NCBI RefSeq assembly: GCF_026967935.1
Contig: NZ_JAPVBL010000001.1
Span: 1,160,082 to 1,224,081, forward strand
Length of the DNA stretch: 64,000 nt
Direction: 5' to 3'
Source of the DNA: Modestobacter sp. VKM Ac-2982
GTDB lineage: Bacteria; Actinomycetota; Actinomycetes; Mycobacteriales; Geodermatophilaceae
The translations under genes and the position numbers were made by a program. The notes under the pieces are model-generated. The model saw only the letters and a program-made list of their open reading frames with translations. It made no database searches and was not told where the DNA came from. This document shows positions 15,939-28,175 of the stretch, one piece after another (the stretch's first letter is position 1; every line of letters begins with the position of its first letter).

Positions 15939-16316
15939 GTGATCAACGAGGACACGTCGAGAAGTGGCAGCCCGGACGACCCGCCCGGGCTGTCGACCCG
16001 TTGGGTCTCGGCCCGGGTCACCGGGCCCTCGATGACCCCGACCGTGCGGCACGGCGACCGGCTGCTGGTGCGCCGGGTGGCGGTCGGGGCGTCCGTGCCG
16101 GGCGGCACCGTCGTGCTCGCCCGCTTCCCGGCGCGGCCGGAGCTGCTGGTGGTCAAGCGGGTGCGCCGTGCGGTGCCCGGCGGGCACTGGGTGGAGGGGG
16201 ACAACCCGCTGGTCACCGACGACTCCCGGGCCTTCGGGACGGCGGTCGTCGTGGGCCGGGTGGTGGGCCGGCTGTGGCCCCGGCCGGGGAGGCTGCGCCC
16301 TGCCCCGCCCGGCTGA
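15939..16316 (+). CDS. sodX: Nickel-SOD maturation protease, S26 signal-peptidase type
   Basis: 125 residues. SodX-type peptidases remove the SodN propeptide. The S26 active site is seen: Ser in VTGPSMTPTVRHGDRLLV and the general-base Lys in LLVVKRV, followed by WVEGDNPLVTDDSRAFG. It has no membrane anchor, unlike secretory signal peptidases, which fits a cytoplasmic substrate. The start GTG 15939 is the first codon that preserves the family length. Divergent from sodN by 50 bases. Confidence 0.92.
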   Translation: MINEDTSRSGSPDDPPGLSTRWVSARVTGPSMTPTVRHGDRLLVRRVAVGASVPGGTVVLARFPARPELLVVKRVRRAVPGGHWVEGDNPLVTDDSRAFGTAVVVGRVVGRLWPRPGRLRPAPPG

Positions 16317-16326
16317 CGGGCCGGCG

Positions 16327-17031
16327 TCAGCCGAGGCGGTCCAGCAGGGGGGCGACGAGGTCGTGCGCCGCGGTGTTCAGGTACAGCAGGACGACGGTGG
16401 CCACCAGGAACAGCGGGACGAGCACCGCCTTCTCCACGATCGCACCGGTGCGCAGGTGCACGGGCGCCAGTCGGCTGCGCCGGACGAGCCAGAAGACCGG
16501 GACGGGCACCCCCTCCTTGGTCAGCCAGTCGCCGGCGATGTGGGTCAGCGTGCCGAGGACGACGGCCAGCGGTAGCCACCCGGGCGCCGGGCTGTGCTCG
16601 AGCAGCAGCCACGCGCCGCCCCAGGAGAGCGCCAGGTTGCCGATCACGGTGTTCTCCGCACGGCCCGGGATGACGAAGTGCAGGGCCCGCAGCGCCAGCC
16701 CGATCGCGAGCGCCATCAGCAGCAGGGTGGACCAGCGGTGCCACGTCGCGGCGGTGGCCAGGAGCCCGAACGCCAGCGAGCCGAGAACCGCGTCGTGGGT
16801 CCCCCAGCGGTGTCCCCGCGCGACCGTGTTGACGAGCCCGGACGGGACGTCGGTCAACGGGCCCCACATCCCGGAGATCGTGGAACCCCGCTGGTCCAGG
16901 TCCGGGAGCATGGCGAACCCGCCGACGGCGGAGACCCAGGCGACCTGGGCGACCGTGCCGTGCACCGGGACCCAGGGGAGCGTCGCGGCGCCGGCGGCCA
17001 GGCCGGAGAGGGCGTGAGAGTGACCGAGCAC
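16327..17031 (-). CDS. YdjM/DUF457-type membrane-bound metal-dependent hydrolase
   Basis: 234 residues with about six hydrophobic segments. The family's metal-site pattern is present: GHSHALSGLAAG at the very N-terminus, MLPDLDQRGS, and GTLTHIAGDWLTKEGVPV (HxxxD). Members are inner-membrane proteins of unclear substrate; the E. coli homologue is LexA-regulated. Convergent with sodX, stops 10 bases apart. Confidence 0.85.
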   Translation of the reverse strand: MLGHSHALSGLAAGAATLPWVPVHGTVAQVAWVSAVGGFAMLPDLDQRGSTISGMWGPLTDVPSGLVNTVARGHRWGTHDAVLGSLAFGLLATAATWHRWSTLLLMALAIGLALRALHFVIPGRAENTVIGNLALSWGGAWLLLEHSPAPGWLPLAVVLGTLTHIAGDWLTKEGVPVPVFWLVRRSRLAPVHLRTGAIVEKAVLVPLFLVATVVLLYLNTAAHDLVAPLLDRLG

Positions 17032-17138
17032 CTACGCAGCGTGCCGCCACCGCGGCCAGGTGCCCAGGAGGCGCGCGAGGAGCGGCGGGAACGGCCACCC
17101 GCCCGGGACCCGTGCCGGGCCCGGGCGGGTGTCAGTCC

Positions 17139-17324
17139 TCAGTCCTCGTCGACGTCGTCCGTGCCGCCCCGGGCCAGCCAGGTGGCCAGCCGCTCGACCG
17201 GCACCTCGAAGTCGGGGTGCTGGTCGACGAAGGCCTGGAGCTGGTCGGCCAGCCAGGAGAGCGAGACCTGCTCCTCGCCCCGCCGGCCGGCCAGCTCCTC
17301 GATGCCGCGGTCGGTGAAGTACAT
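17139..17324 (-). CDS. DUF6104-type small protein next to kgd
   Basis: 61 residues, starting MYFTDRGIEELAGRRGEEQV and ending in an acidic tail (GTDDVDED). It contains WLADQLQAFVDQHPDFEVPV and RLATWLAR and no cysteines or membrane segment. It begins 17 bases after the kgd stop, and such small proteins accompany kgd in many actinobacteria, so it is probably co-transcribed. Function unknown. Confidence 0.85.
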   Translation of the reverse strand: MYFTDRGIEELAGRRGEEQVSLSWLADQLQAFVDQHPDFEVPVERLATWLARGGTDDVDED

Positions 17325-17341
17325 CGTCGTGCCCCGTCGCG

Positions 17342-21292
<3,951 letters not shown>

Positions 21293-21340
21293 GGGGTCGA
21301 GTGCCTTCTTCGTCGAGGGACGTCGTTGGACCGGGTGCCG

Positions 21341-21346
21341 ACTTTA
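21341..21346 (-). promoter_or_regulatory. -10 hexamer of kgd
   Basis: TAAAGT on the minus strand, 48 bases before GTG 21292, leaving a leader of roughly 40 bases that contains a GAAGAAGG ribosome site. Confidence 0.45.
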
Positions 21347-21466
21347 CGCCCCGGCTCCGGCGGTGCAGTGATGCTCCGTGAGTTGCCGCACGTGTCCCGG
21401 GTCACCGGCCCTGCACGACCCACGAGAACCGGCACCGCGCGGTCCGGTCTGCGCGCTGGGCCGAGC

Positions 21467-22294
21467 TCATCCGGTGGCACCGGCGGTGACCAGCATCTCG
21501 ACGAGCGCGTCGGCCTCCGGCGCGTCCCCGCTGGCCGCGGCGCGCTGCCGTGCGGCCGCCACCCGGGCGATGTCCAGCGCGGAGGCGCCGTCGTGGGTGG
21601 TGGCGTCCACGTCGGCCCCCGCCTCGAGCAGCAGCCGGACCACCGCCGGGGCGTCGGGCCCGGGACCGGCGACGGCGTCGTGCCCGGAGCCGGCGACGGC
21701 GGAGTGCAGGGCGGTGCGGCCGGTGGCCGCGTCACGGCGGTCGACGTCCGCCCCCGCGTCGAGCAGCGCCTGCACGACCGCCGGCGCGCCGGCGGCGGCT
21801 GCGGCGTGCAGCGCGGGGCCGGGTGCCGCACCGCGCCGCAGCAACAGCGCGACGGCGTCCAGGCGGGCGCCGGCCGCCGCCCAGCTCAGCAGGTCGACCT
21901 CGGTGTCCGGGTCGTTGAGCGGGGTGCCGTCGTCCACTGCCCGGGACAGCGTCTGCAGCTCACCCAGGAACGCCGCCGAGGCTGCGTCGACGGGGGCACC
22001 GAGCTCGCGGAGCACCTCGACCAGGTGCGGTGTGTGCGCTATGGCCAGGTGCAGCGGGGTGCGGCCGTCCTCGGTGCGGGCGCTGGTGTCGGCTCCGGCC
22101 TCCACCAGCGCGGTCACCATCGGCGCGTGCCCGGCGGCCACGGCCAGGTGCAGCGGGGTCCAGCCGTCGGCGCCGTCCCGCTCGATGCCGGTCGACAACA
22201 GCTGCGGCTGGTCCTGCACCGCCGTCCGGACGGCCGTCAGGTCGCCGTCGGTGACCAGCCGGCCCAGTCGCTGGGCGGTCATCCGGCTGGTCAC
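21467..22294 (-). CDS. Ankyrin-repeat protein
   Basis: 275 residues with four to five ankyrin repeats: GWTPLHLAVAAGHAPMVTAL, GRTPLHLAIAHTPHLVEVL, PALHAAAAAGAPAVVQALL, GRTALHSAVAGSGHDAV and a final DGASALDIARVAAARQ. Ankyrin stacks bind other proteins; no enzymatic domain or signal peptide is present. The start is uncertain (GTG 22294 or ATG 22282), as neither has a clear ribosome site. It is downstream of the ABC permease gene by 41 bases on the same strand and may be co-transcribed. Confidence 0.82.
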   Translation of the reverse strand: MTSRMTAQRLGRLVTDGDLTAVRTAVQDQPQLLSTGIERDGADGWTPLHLAVAAGHAPMVTALVEAGADTSARTEDGRTPLHLAIAHTPHLVEVLRELGAPVDAASAAFLGELQTLSRAVDDGTPLNDPDTEVDLLSWAAAGARLDAVALLLRRGAAPGPALHAAAAAGAPAVVQALLDAGADVDRRDAATGRTALHSAVAGSGHDAVAGPGPDAPAVVRLLLEAGADVDATTHDGASALDIARVAAARQRAAASGDAPEADALVEMLVTAGATG

Positions 22295-22335
22295 GCAGCG
22301 GCCCCCGGCATGGTCGGGCCCCGGTGCGTGCGCAC

Positions 22336-23103
22336 TCAGACCACGTCCCGGCGGACGGCCAGCAGGGTGCCGAGCAGGGCGGCGGCCAGTCCGTAGCCCA
22401 GCAGCAGGAGCACGCCCTGCCACTGCTCCAGGAGGTCCGGGCCCTGGAAGGTGGCCGTCATCGCCTCCAGGGCGCCGCCGGGCAGCCACTTGTAGGCCCC
22501 CGAGGTCGCCGGGATGCTGCGCAGCAGCGGCTCGACGACGTAGAGGTAGACGAGGGCGGCGACGATGGCCCCCACCTGGTTCTTCAGCAGGGCACCGAGC
22601 CCGACGCCGATCAGCGTGTAGACGACCAGCGCCAGACCGGCGAAGGCGAGCACCTCCAGGTTCTCCCCGGTCAGCTCGGGTGCGTTGCCGCGGGCGTTGC
22701 CGTAGACCAGCACGACCGCCACGGTGACCGCGCAGACGAGCACCGCGTAGGGGACGGCCACGAGGGCGTAGGCCAGCAGCTTGGCGATCACCACCCGGCC
22801 ACGCTGCGGGGTCGCCAGGAAGGTGGGCGTCGCGGTGCGGTGCCGGTACTCCTGGGTGATCCCGATGATCCCGAGGACGACGGAGATGACCGTCGCGTTC
22901 GTGGCGATGGAGAAGGCCAGCCGCGCGTACTCGGGCGAGTCCAGCGGCGGCAGCCCGCTGTCCTGGTTGCCGGCGAAGGCGGTGAACAGCGCAGCGAACG
23001 CACCGGAGAGCACGCAGGCGCCGAGCAGCAGCCCGATCCAGACCCGGGTGGTGAACAGCTTCGTCCACTCTGCACGGACCAGCCGTGCGACGACCGTGCC
23101 CAT
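22336..23103 (-). CDS. ABC-2 type transporter permease
   Basis: 255 residues with six hydrophobic segments. RLVRAEWTKLFTTRVWIGLL at the N-terminus and the GIIGITQEYRHRTATPTFLA loop are typical of actinobacterial ABC-2 permeases. The start ATG 23103 overlaps the ATPase stop by one base (TGATG), so the two subunits are translationally coupled. Substrate unknown; drug or lipid export is the family norm. Confidence 0.9.
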   Translation of the reverse strand: MGTVVARLVRAEWTKLFTTRVWIGLLLGACVLSGAFAALFTAFAGNQDSGLPPLDSPEYARLAFSIATNATVISVVLGIIGITQEYRHRTATPTFLATPQRGRVVIAKLLAYALVAVPYAVLVCAVTVAVVLVYGNARGNAPELTGENLEVLAFAGLALVVYTLIGVGLGALLKNQVGAIVAALVYLYVVEPLLRSIPATSGAYKWLPGGALEAMTATFQGPDLLEQWQGVLLLLGYGLAAALLGTLLAVRRDVV

Positions 23104-24065
23104 CACGCGGCTCCCTGCTCGGCGTGGGCGGCGGCGTACTGCTCCTGACCGGCGGTGAGCTGGAAGTAGATCTCTTCCAGTCCGCTGGTGTGCGACCGCA
23201 GCTCGTGCAGCTCGATCCCGCCGGCGAAGGCCCGCCGACCGACCTCGTCGGTGCTCAGCCCGGTGACGGTCAGGCCGTCGGGGATGGCATCGGTCGGGGC
23301 CACCGTCGTCCCGGTGGTGCGCAGCAGGTCGGCCAGGGCGGTGCTGTGCGGGCTGCGCACCAGCACGCTGCCGGCGTTGCCCGAGCGCAGCTCGGCCAGC
23401 GTCCCCTCCCGGACGAGCTTCCCGGCGCCGACGATCACCACCCGGTCGGCGGTCTGCTCGACCTCGGCCAGCAGGTGGCTGGAGACCAGCACGGTGCGGC
23501 CCTGGGCGTGGGCCAGGTGGCGGAGGAAGCCGCGCAGCCACTGGATGCCCTCCGGGTCCAGGCCGTTGGCCGGCTCGTCGAGAACCAGCACGGCCGGGTC
23601 GCCCAGCAGGGCCGTGGCCAGGCCGAGGCGTTGGCGCATGCCCAGGGAGTAGCCCCCGGCCCGGCGCCGGCCGGCGGTGCCGAGCCCGACCTGGTCGAGG
23701 ACCTCGTCGGCGCGGCGGACCGGCAGGCCGGTCGCACGGCAGTAGACCCGCAGGTGGTCGCGGCCGCTCCGGGCGGGGTGGAACGCCGTCTCCAGCACCG
23801 CGCCGACCTGGCGCATCGGCTCGGGCAGCCCGGCGTAACGGACGCCGTTGAACGTGGTCGTGCCGGTGTCGGGGGTGATGAGGCCCAGGGCCATCCGCAG
23901 CGTGGTGGTCTTCCCTGCGCCGTTGGGGCCCAGGAAGCCGGTCACCTGCCCCGGCTCGACGGTGAAGCTGAGGTCGTCGACCGCGCGCACCTTGCCGAAC
24001 GTCTTCGTGAGGCCTGTGACCTCGACCCGGACGGGGTCGACGGCGGCCGATCTGACGCTGGTGAT
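23103..24065 (-). CDS. ABC transporter ATP-binding protein (start codon unresolved)
   Basis: About 320 residues. Walker A is GPNGAGKTTTLRMALGL, the signature is GYSLGMRQRLGLATALL, and Walker B is AVLVLDEPANGLDPEG, followed by VSSHLLAEVEQ (switch His). It powers the permease encoded next. No ATG, GTG or TTG lies in frame near the expected N-terminus (VRVEVTGLTKTFG). The best initiation signal is GAGGAGG five bases before an ATC codon at 24065. A rare ATC start is possible, as is a sequence error. The next GTG inside (GKVRAVDD) would cut the first strand of the fold. Confidence 0.88.
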   Translation of the reverse strand: MTSVRSAAVDPVRVEVTGLTKTFGKVRAVDDLSFTVEPGQVTGFLGPNGAGKTTTLRMALGLITPDTGTTTFNGVRYAGLPEPMRQVGAVLETAFHPARSGRDHLRVYCRATGLPVRRADEVLDQVGLGTAGRRRAGGYSLGMRQRLGLATALLGDPAVLVLDEPANGLDPEGIQWLRGFLRHLAHAQGRTVLVSSHLLAEVEQTADRVVIVGAGKLVREGTLAELRSGNAGSVLVRSPHSTALADLLRTTGTTVAPTDAIPDGLTVTGLSTDEVGRRAFAGGIELHELRSHTSGLEEIYFQLTAGQEQYAAAHAEQGAA

Positions 24066-24438
24066 CTCGCCCTCCTCGTTCCGCCGGCGGGTCCGGCACC
24101 GCGGCCATCCAAGCGCACCGACCGGGTGCAGCGCGAGGACTCCGCGGGCGGAGAGTGACCGGTGGCACGTCCTCGGCCGCGAGTTCGGTAGGTTCCGCGC
24201 GGATGGGCGAACCCGCACACCGACGGATGTCCCAGCAGCGCCGTGGACGCGCCCGACGAACGTCCTCCGAGGAGGTCCGGTGAACGTCTCTCGCAGCCTC
24301 GTCGGCCCGTCGGCCGGTACGCACCGCGCGGGCTGAGCGCTGCCGACGTCCGAACCGGGTGCCGCCGGCGGCCCCGACCCCCGCGAGTCCCTGGAGCGGC
24401 TGCTCCTCGAGGGGCCCCGCCGGTACACCCGCCGACAG
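24066..24438. other. Intergenic region between the ABC ATPase and the cyclase, with initiation signals
   Basis: 373 bases. TAGGTT (24189-24194) lies eight bases before ATG 24203, which opens a 26-codon reading frame ending at 24283. That frame overlaps, as GTGA, a GTG at 24280 with GGAGG five bases upstream. The second frame is in phase with the cyclase but stops at TGA 24334-24336. From 24337 the cyclase frame is open and its family sequence is recognisable from about 24376. Confidence 0.5.
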
Positions 24439-25461
24439 GTGGCCGAGCTGGCCGGCATGCCACCCGAGCGCACCCAGCGGCTGTGGCGGGCCCTGGGCTT
24501 CGCCGACGTCCCCGAGGGCGACCCCGCGTTCACCGACGCCGACGTCACCGCCCTGGCCCGGCTGTCGGCGCTGATCGACTCGGGCTTCGTCGAGCCCGGC
24601 GCCGAGGCATCCATCGCCCGCGCCATGGGGCAGTCGTTGTCCCGGCTGGCCGACTGGCAGACCGACATGCTGGCCACCCTCCTGACCGCTCCCGAGGCTG
24701 CGCCGGCGGACCGTGCGGCGGTCGAGGCCGAGGCCGTCCGGTCCACCGAGAGGCTGCTGCCGCTCATGCGCGAGCTCCAGGACTACGTCTGGCGCCGGCA
24801 CCTGGCCGCCAACGCCGGCCGGCTGTTCCTCGCCGCCCCGGGTGGTGGTGACCGGCGGGAGCTGGCGGTCGGCTTCGCCGACCTCGTCGGCTATACCTCG
24901 CGCAGCCGCGGCATGGGCGGCCGGGAGCTGGGCGTGATGGTCGAGGACTTCGAGGGGCTGGCCGCCGACGTCATCGCCCGCTTCCGCGGTCGGGTGGTGA
25001 AGACGGTCGGGGACGGCGTGCTGTTCACCTGCGCCGACCCGGTGGACGCGGTGGAGATCGCGTTGCTGCTCCCCGAGGAGTGGACCGCCGCGGACCGTCC
25101 ACCGCTGCGGGTGGGCGCCGCCCACGGCCCGGTGCTGACCCGGCTCGGGGACGTCTACTCGCCGGTGGTCAACCTGGCCAGCCGGCTCACCTCGATCGCC
25201 CGGCCCTCGACCGTGCTGGTCGACCAGCAGCTGGCGCGGGAGCTGCGCGGCGTCCGGGAGTACCGGGTGCGGCCGCTGCGCCGGGTGTCGGTGCGCGGCT
25301 ACGACAACCTGCGCCCGTGGCTGGTCCGCCGCAGCGCCACGGGTGGCGAGGCGCCCGGGGTGGCCGCGTTCGAGGAGCTGCTCGACGAGATCGCCGACGA
25401 CGTGCTGGCGGCGCCCGAGGAGGAGGAGCTGCCCGGCGGCGCCGGTCCCTTCGCCGACTGA
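24439..25461 (+). CDS. Class III adenylate/guanylate cyclase with N-terminal regulatory domain (N-terminus extends upstream)
   Basis: 340 residues from GTG 24439, the first standard start. The protein makes cAMP (or cGMP). The N-terminal half is the autoinhibitory regulatory domain of the mycobacterial Rv1264 type (RTQRLWRALGFADV, LARLSALIDSGFVEP). The catalytic half has both metal Asp (VGFADLVGYTS, VVKTVGDGVLF) and the Asn/Arg pair (NLASRLTSIA), so it looks active. The regulatory domain clearly begins earlier, at about RESLERLLLEGPRRYTRRQV (from about 24385), with no ATG/GTG/TTG between the TGA at 24334 and 24439. CTG 24340 or initiation at GTG 24280 with readthrough are possibilities. Confidence 0.87.
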   Translation: MAELAGMPPERTQRLWRALGFADVPEGDPAFTDADVTALARLSALIDSGFVEPGAEASIARAMGQSLSRLADWQTDMLATLLTAPEAAPADRAAVEAEAVRSTERLLPLMRELQDYVWRRHLAANAGRLFLAAPGGGDRRELAVGFADLVGYTSRSRGMGGRELGVMVEDFEGLAADVIARFRGRVVKTVGDGVLFTCADPVDAVEIALLLPEEWTAADRPPLRVGAAHGPVLTRLGDVYSPVVNLASRLTSIARPSTVLVDQQLARELRGVREYRVRPLRRVSVRGYDNLRPWLVRRSATGGEAPGVAAFEELLDEIADDVLAAPEEEELPGGAGPFAD

Positions 25462-25520
25462 GTCTGTCCCCGCCGGGGCCACTCGCCGGTCGTCCGGCCG
25501 CCGGGCGGCACCATGGGCGC

Positions 25521-27158
25521 GTGTCCGCCACGCTGCTCGCCCGTGGACTGGCCGCCGGTCACGGCGCCCGGGTCCTGTTCGCCGACCTCGACCTGGTGGT
25601 CGCCCCCGGCGACGTCGTCGGCCTGGTCGGGGTGAACGGCGCCGGCAAGTCCACCCTGTTGCAGACCCTCGCCGGGGTGCTGCCCGCCGAGTCGGGGGAG
25701 ATCGCGCTCAGCCCCCCGTCGGCGACGGTCGGGTACCTCCCGCAGGAGACCGACCGCCGGCCGGGGGAGTCCGTGCTGGACCTGCTGGCCCGCCGCACCG
25801 GGGTCGCCGCCGCCGAACGGGCGATGGAGGAGGCCACGGAGGCGCTCACCGCCGGTGCCCCGGGCGCCGACGACCGGTACGGCGACGCCCTGGAGCGCTG
25901 GCTGGCCCTCGGTGGTGCCGACCTGGCCGAGCGCGCCGAGGCGGTGGTCGACTCGGTGGCCCCCGGTGTCGCGCTGGACGCGGCCACCATCGGGCTCTCC
26001 GGCGGGCAGGCCGCCCGGGTCGGGCTGGCGTCGCTGCTGCTGAGCCGGTACGACGTCCTGCTCCTCGACGAGCCCACCAACGACCTCGACCTGGCCGGGC
26101 TGGAGCAGCTGGAGCGCTTCGTCGCCGGCCTCCGCACCGGGGTGGTGCTGGTCAGCCACGACCGGGAGTTCCTCGCCCGCACCGTCACCCGGGTGGTCGA
26201 GCTGGACCTGGCCCAGCAGCTGGTCCGGGTGCACGACGGCGGCTACGACGCCTACCTGGTCGAGCGGGAGGTGGCCCGCCGGCACGCCCGCGAGGAGTTC
26301 GAGGAGTTCGCCGACACCAAGGCCTCGCTGGAGTCGCGGGCCCGGATGCAGCGGAACTGGATGGCCAAGGGCGTCCGCGACTCGATCAAGAAGTCCAAGG
26401 ACGGCGACAAGCACATCAAGGCGGCCAACCGGTCCTCGTCCGAGAAGCAGGCCGCCAAGGCCAAGCAGACCGAGCGGCGGATCGAGCGGCTCGAGGTGGT
26501 CGAGGAGCCGCGCAAGGAGTGGGAGCTGCGGATGGAGATCGCCGCGGCTCCGCGGTCCGGCGCCGTGGTCGCCACGCTCCGTGGCGCCGTCGTCCGTCGT
26601 GGCGGGTTCACGCTCGGGCCGGTGGACCTGCAGGTCGACTGGGGTGACCGGGTGGCGATCACCGGGGCCAACGGGTCGGGGAAGAGCACGCTGCTCGCCG
26701 CGCTGCTGGGCCGGTTGCCGCTGGACGAGGGGACGGCGGCGCTCGGCTCGGGCGTGCGGCTGGGCGAGGTGGACCAGGTCCGGGGCAGCTTCCTGGGGGA
26801 CGAGCCGCTGGCTGCGGCGTTCGGGGCCGAGGTGCCCGACCTGCCCGATGCCGAGGTGCGCACGCTGCTGGCCAAGTTCGGGCTGCGCGCCGACCACGTG
26901 GTGCGGCCGGCCGGCACCCTGTCGCCGGGGGAGCGGACCCGAGCGGCGCTGGCGCTGCTGCAGGCCCGCGGGGTCAACGTGCTGGTGCTCGACGAGCCGA
27001 CGAACCACCTGGACCTGCCGGCGATCGAGCAGCTGGAGCAGGCGCTGGCCGACTACACCGGCACGCTGCTGCTGGTCACCCACGACCGCCGGATGCTCGA
27101 GGTCGTGCGCACCACCCGGCGGTTCGCGGTGGCCGACGGCCGGGTCCAGCAGGGCTGA
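25521..27158 (+). CDS. ABC-F family ATPase with two ATP-binding cassettes
   Basis: 545 residues, soluble. Cassette 1: GVNGAGKSTLLQTLAG, LSGGQAARVGLASLLLS, LLLDEPTNDLDLAG. Cassette 2: GANGSGKSTLLAALLG, LSPGERTRAALALLQA, LVLDEPTNHLDLPA. Between them is the long basic ABC-F linker (MAKGVRDSIKKSKDGDKHIK, then KQAAKAKQTERRIERLE). ABC-F proteins act on the ribosome as translation factors or in ribosome-targeting drug resistance; the linker gives no specific assignment. The start GTG 25521 lies six bases after CACCAT. A hairpin follows at 27177-27210. Confidence 0.93.
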   Translation: MSATLLARGLAAGHGARVLFADLDLVVAPGDVVGLVGVNGAGKSTLLQTLAGVLPAESGEIALSPPSATVGYLPQETDRRPGESVLDLLARRTGVAAAERAMEEATEALTAGAPGADDRYGDALERWLALGGADLAERAEAVVDSVAPGVALDAATIGLSGGQAARVGLASLLLSRYDVLLLDEPTNDLDLAGLEQLERFVAGLRTGVVLVSHDREFLARTVTRVVELDLAQQLVRVHDGGYDAYLVEREVARRHAREEFEEFADTKASLESRARMQRNWMAKGVRDSIKKSKDGDKHIKAANRSSSEKQAAKAKQTERRIERLEVVEEPRKEWELRMEIAAAPRSGAVVATLRGAVVRRGGFTLGPVDLQVDWGDRVAITGANGSGKSTLLAALLGRLPLDEGTAALGSGVRLGEVDQVRGSFLGDEPLAAAFGAEVPDLPDAEVRTLLAKFGLRADHVVRPAGTLSPGERTRAALALLQARGVNVLVLDEPTNHLDLPAIEQLEQALADYTGTLLLVTHDRRMLEVVRTTRRFAVADGRVQQG

Positions 27159-27176
27159 CCGGGCCCGGAGACGACG

Positions 27177-27210
27177 CCGCCCGCCCGGACGCGATGTCCT
27201 GGGCGGGCGG
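27177..27210 (+). terminator. Hairpin after the ABC-F gene
   Basis: CCGCCCGCCC (27177-27186) pairs with GGGCGGGCGG (27201-27210); inside, GGAC pairs with GTCC. It lies between the ABC-F gene and the convergent tRNA gene. Confidence 0.65.
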
Positions 27211-27237
27211 GGGGTCGTGGTGCGAGCTGGGCTGGTG

Positions 27238-27309
27238 TGCCCCCGGCAGGATTCGAACCTGCGCCCCTGCCTCCGGAGGGCAGTGCTCTATCCCCTGAGC
27301 TACGGGGGC
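27238..27309 (-). tRNA. tRNA-Arg (anticodon CCG)
   Basis: A complete cloverleaf of 72 bases: acceptor GCCCCCG/CGGGGGC, D-stem GCTC/GAGC, anticodon stem CTGCC/GGCAG with loop CTCCGGA (anticodon CCG, reads CGG), a four-base variable loop, T-stem GCAGG/CCTGC with loop TTCGAAT, discriminator A. The 3' CCA is not encoded. It lies about 1.9 kb from argS, its own synthetase, in the opposite direction. Confidence 0.96.
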
Positions 27310-27438
27310 TCGTCCACGCTTCCTGCTGTCCTGCGGTGCTGCGATCGTGCTGCGCTCCGCTCCCGCTCGGCGCCCGTGGCACGTTACCAGCCCGCGGCTG
27401 GCGCACCGGCAGGGGCCCCGGCGACCCCGCCGACCGGG

Positions 27439-28137
27439 TCAGGGCGCCGGCAGGGGCTCCCCGCCCCGGGCCCGGAGCATCGCCGCCATGGTGGTCGTCT
27501 CGGCGTCCTGGGTCTCCGCGATCGAGCGGGCCAGGCGCTCCACGACGTCCACGTCGGCGTGCTCCTGGCCGTACTCGGCCATGGCCAGCCCGCCCTGGTG
27601 GTGCCGGATCATCAGCTGCAGGAACATCCGGTCGAACGCCGTCCCGGACAGCGAGCGCAGCTCGGCGAGCTCCGCCTCGGTCGCCATCCCCGGCATCAGC
27701 GCCGCGCCGGCGGTCTCGGGGCCGGCCATGTCGTGCCCGGCCATCTCCCCGTCCGACATCCAGGCCATGGTCTCCCCGCCGGTGAACGGCAGGTCCCACA
27801 GCGCCAGCCAGCCCTGCATCCGGCCCAGCTGGTTGGTCTGCGTGGCCGAGATGTCGAAGGCGAGCTGACGGATCTCGGGGTCGGTGGTCTCGGTGAGGGC
27901 CAGGTTCGCCATCTCGACCGCCTGCAGGTGGTGCCGGGACATGTCCCGGGAGAACCCGGCCGCCACCGAGTCCGTGGTGGGCTGCTCCTCCCGGCCGACG
28001 CCCAGCGCCACGGCCAGCCCGCCACCGGCCAGCAGCAGTCCCACGGCGATCACCGCCACCAGGACGCCGGTCAGCCAGCCCCGGGGCCGGCCGGAGCTCG
28101 TCGCTCCACGGTCGTCCTCGGTCGCGGGGTGGGTCAT
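27439..28137 (-). CDS. DUF305 family protein, membrane-anchored
   Basis: 232 residues. One N-terminal membrane segment (WLTGVLVAVIAVGLLLAGGG) puts the DUF305 domain outside. The domain is His/Met-rich with the family pairs FSRDMSRHHLQAVEM and LQLMIRHHQGGLAMA, and an MSDGEMAGHDM stretch. Such clusters suggest metal (often copper) binding, but this is not proven. It follows the DUF3105 gene by 38 bases on the same strand; the two are commonly neighbours in actinobacteria. Confidence 0.9.
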   Translation of the reverse strand: MTHPATEDDRGATSSGRPRGWLTGVLVAVIAVGLLLAGGGLAVALGVGREEQPTTDSVAAGFSRDMSRHHLQAVEMANLALTETTDPEIRQLAFDISATQTNQLGRMQGWLALWDLPFTGGETMAWMSDGEMAGHDMAGPETAGAALMPGMATEAELAELRSLSGTAFDRMFLQLMIRHHQGGLAMAEYGQEHADVDVVERLARSIAETQDAETTTMAAMLRARGGEPLPAP

Positions 28138-28175
28138 CGGGTCCTCTCAGGTGGCGTGCCGGGGGTGGAGGTGGG

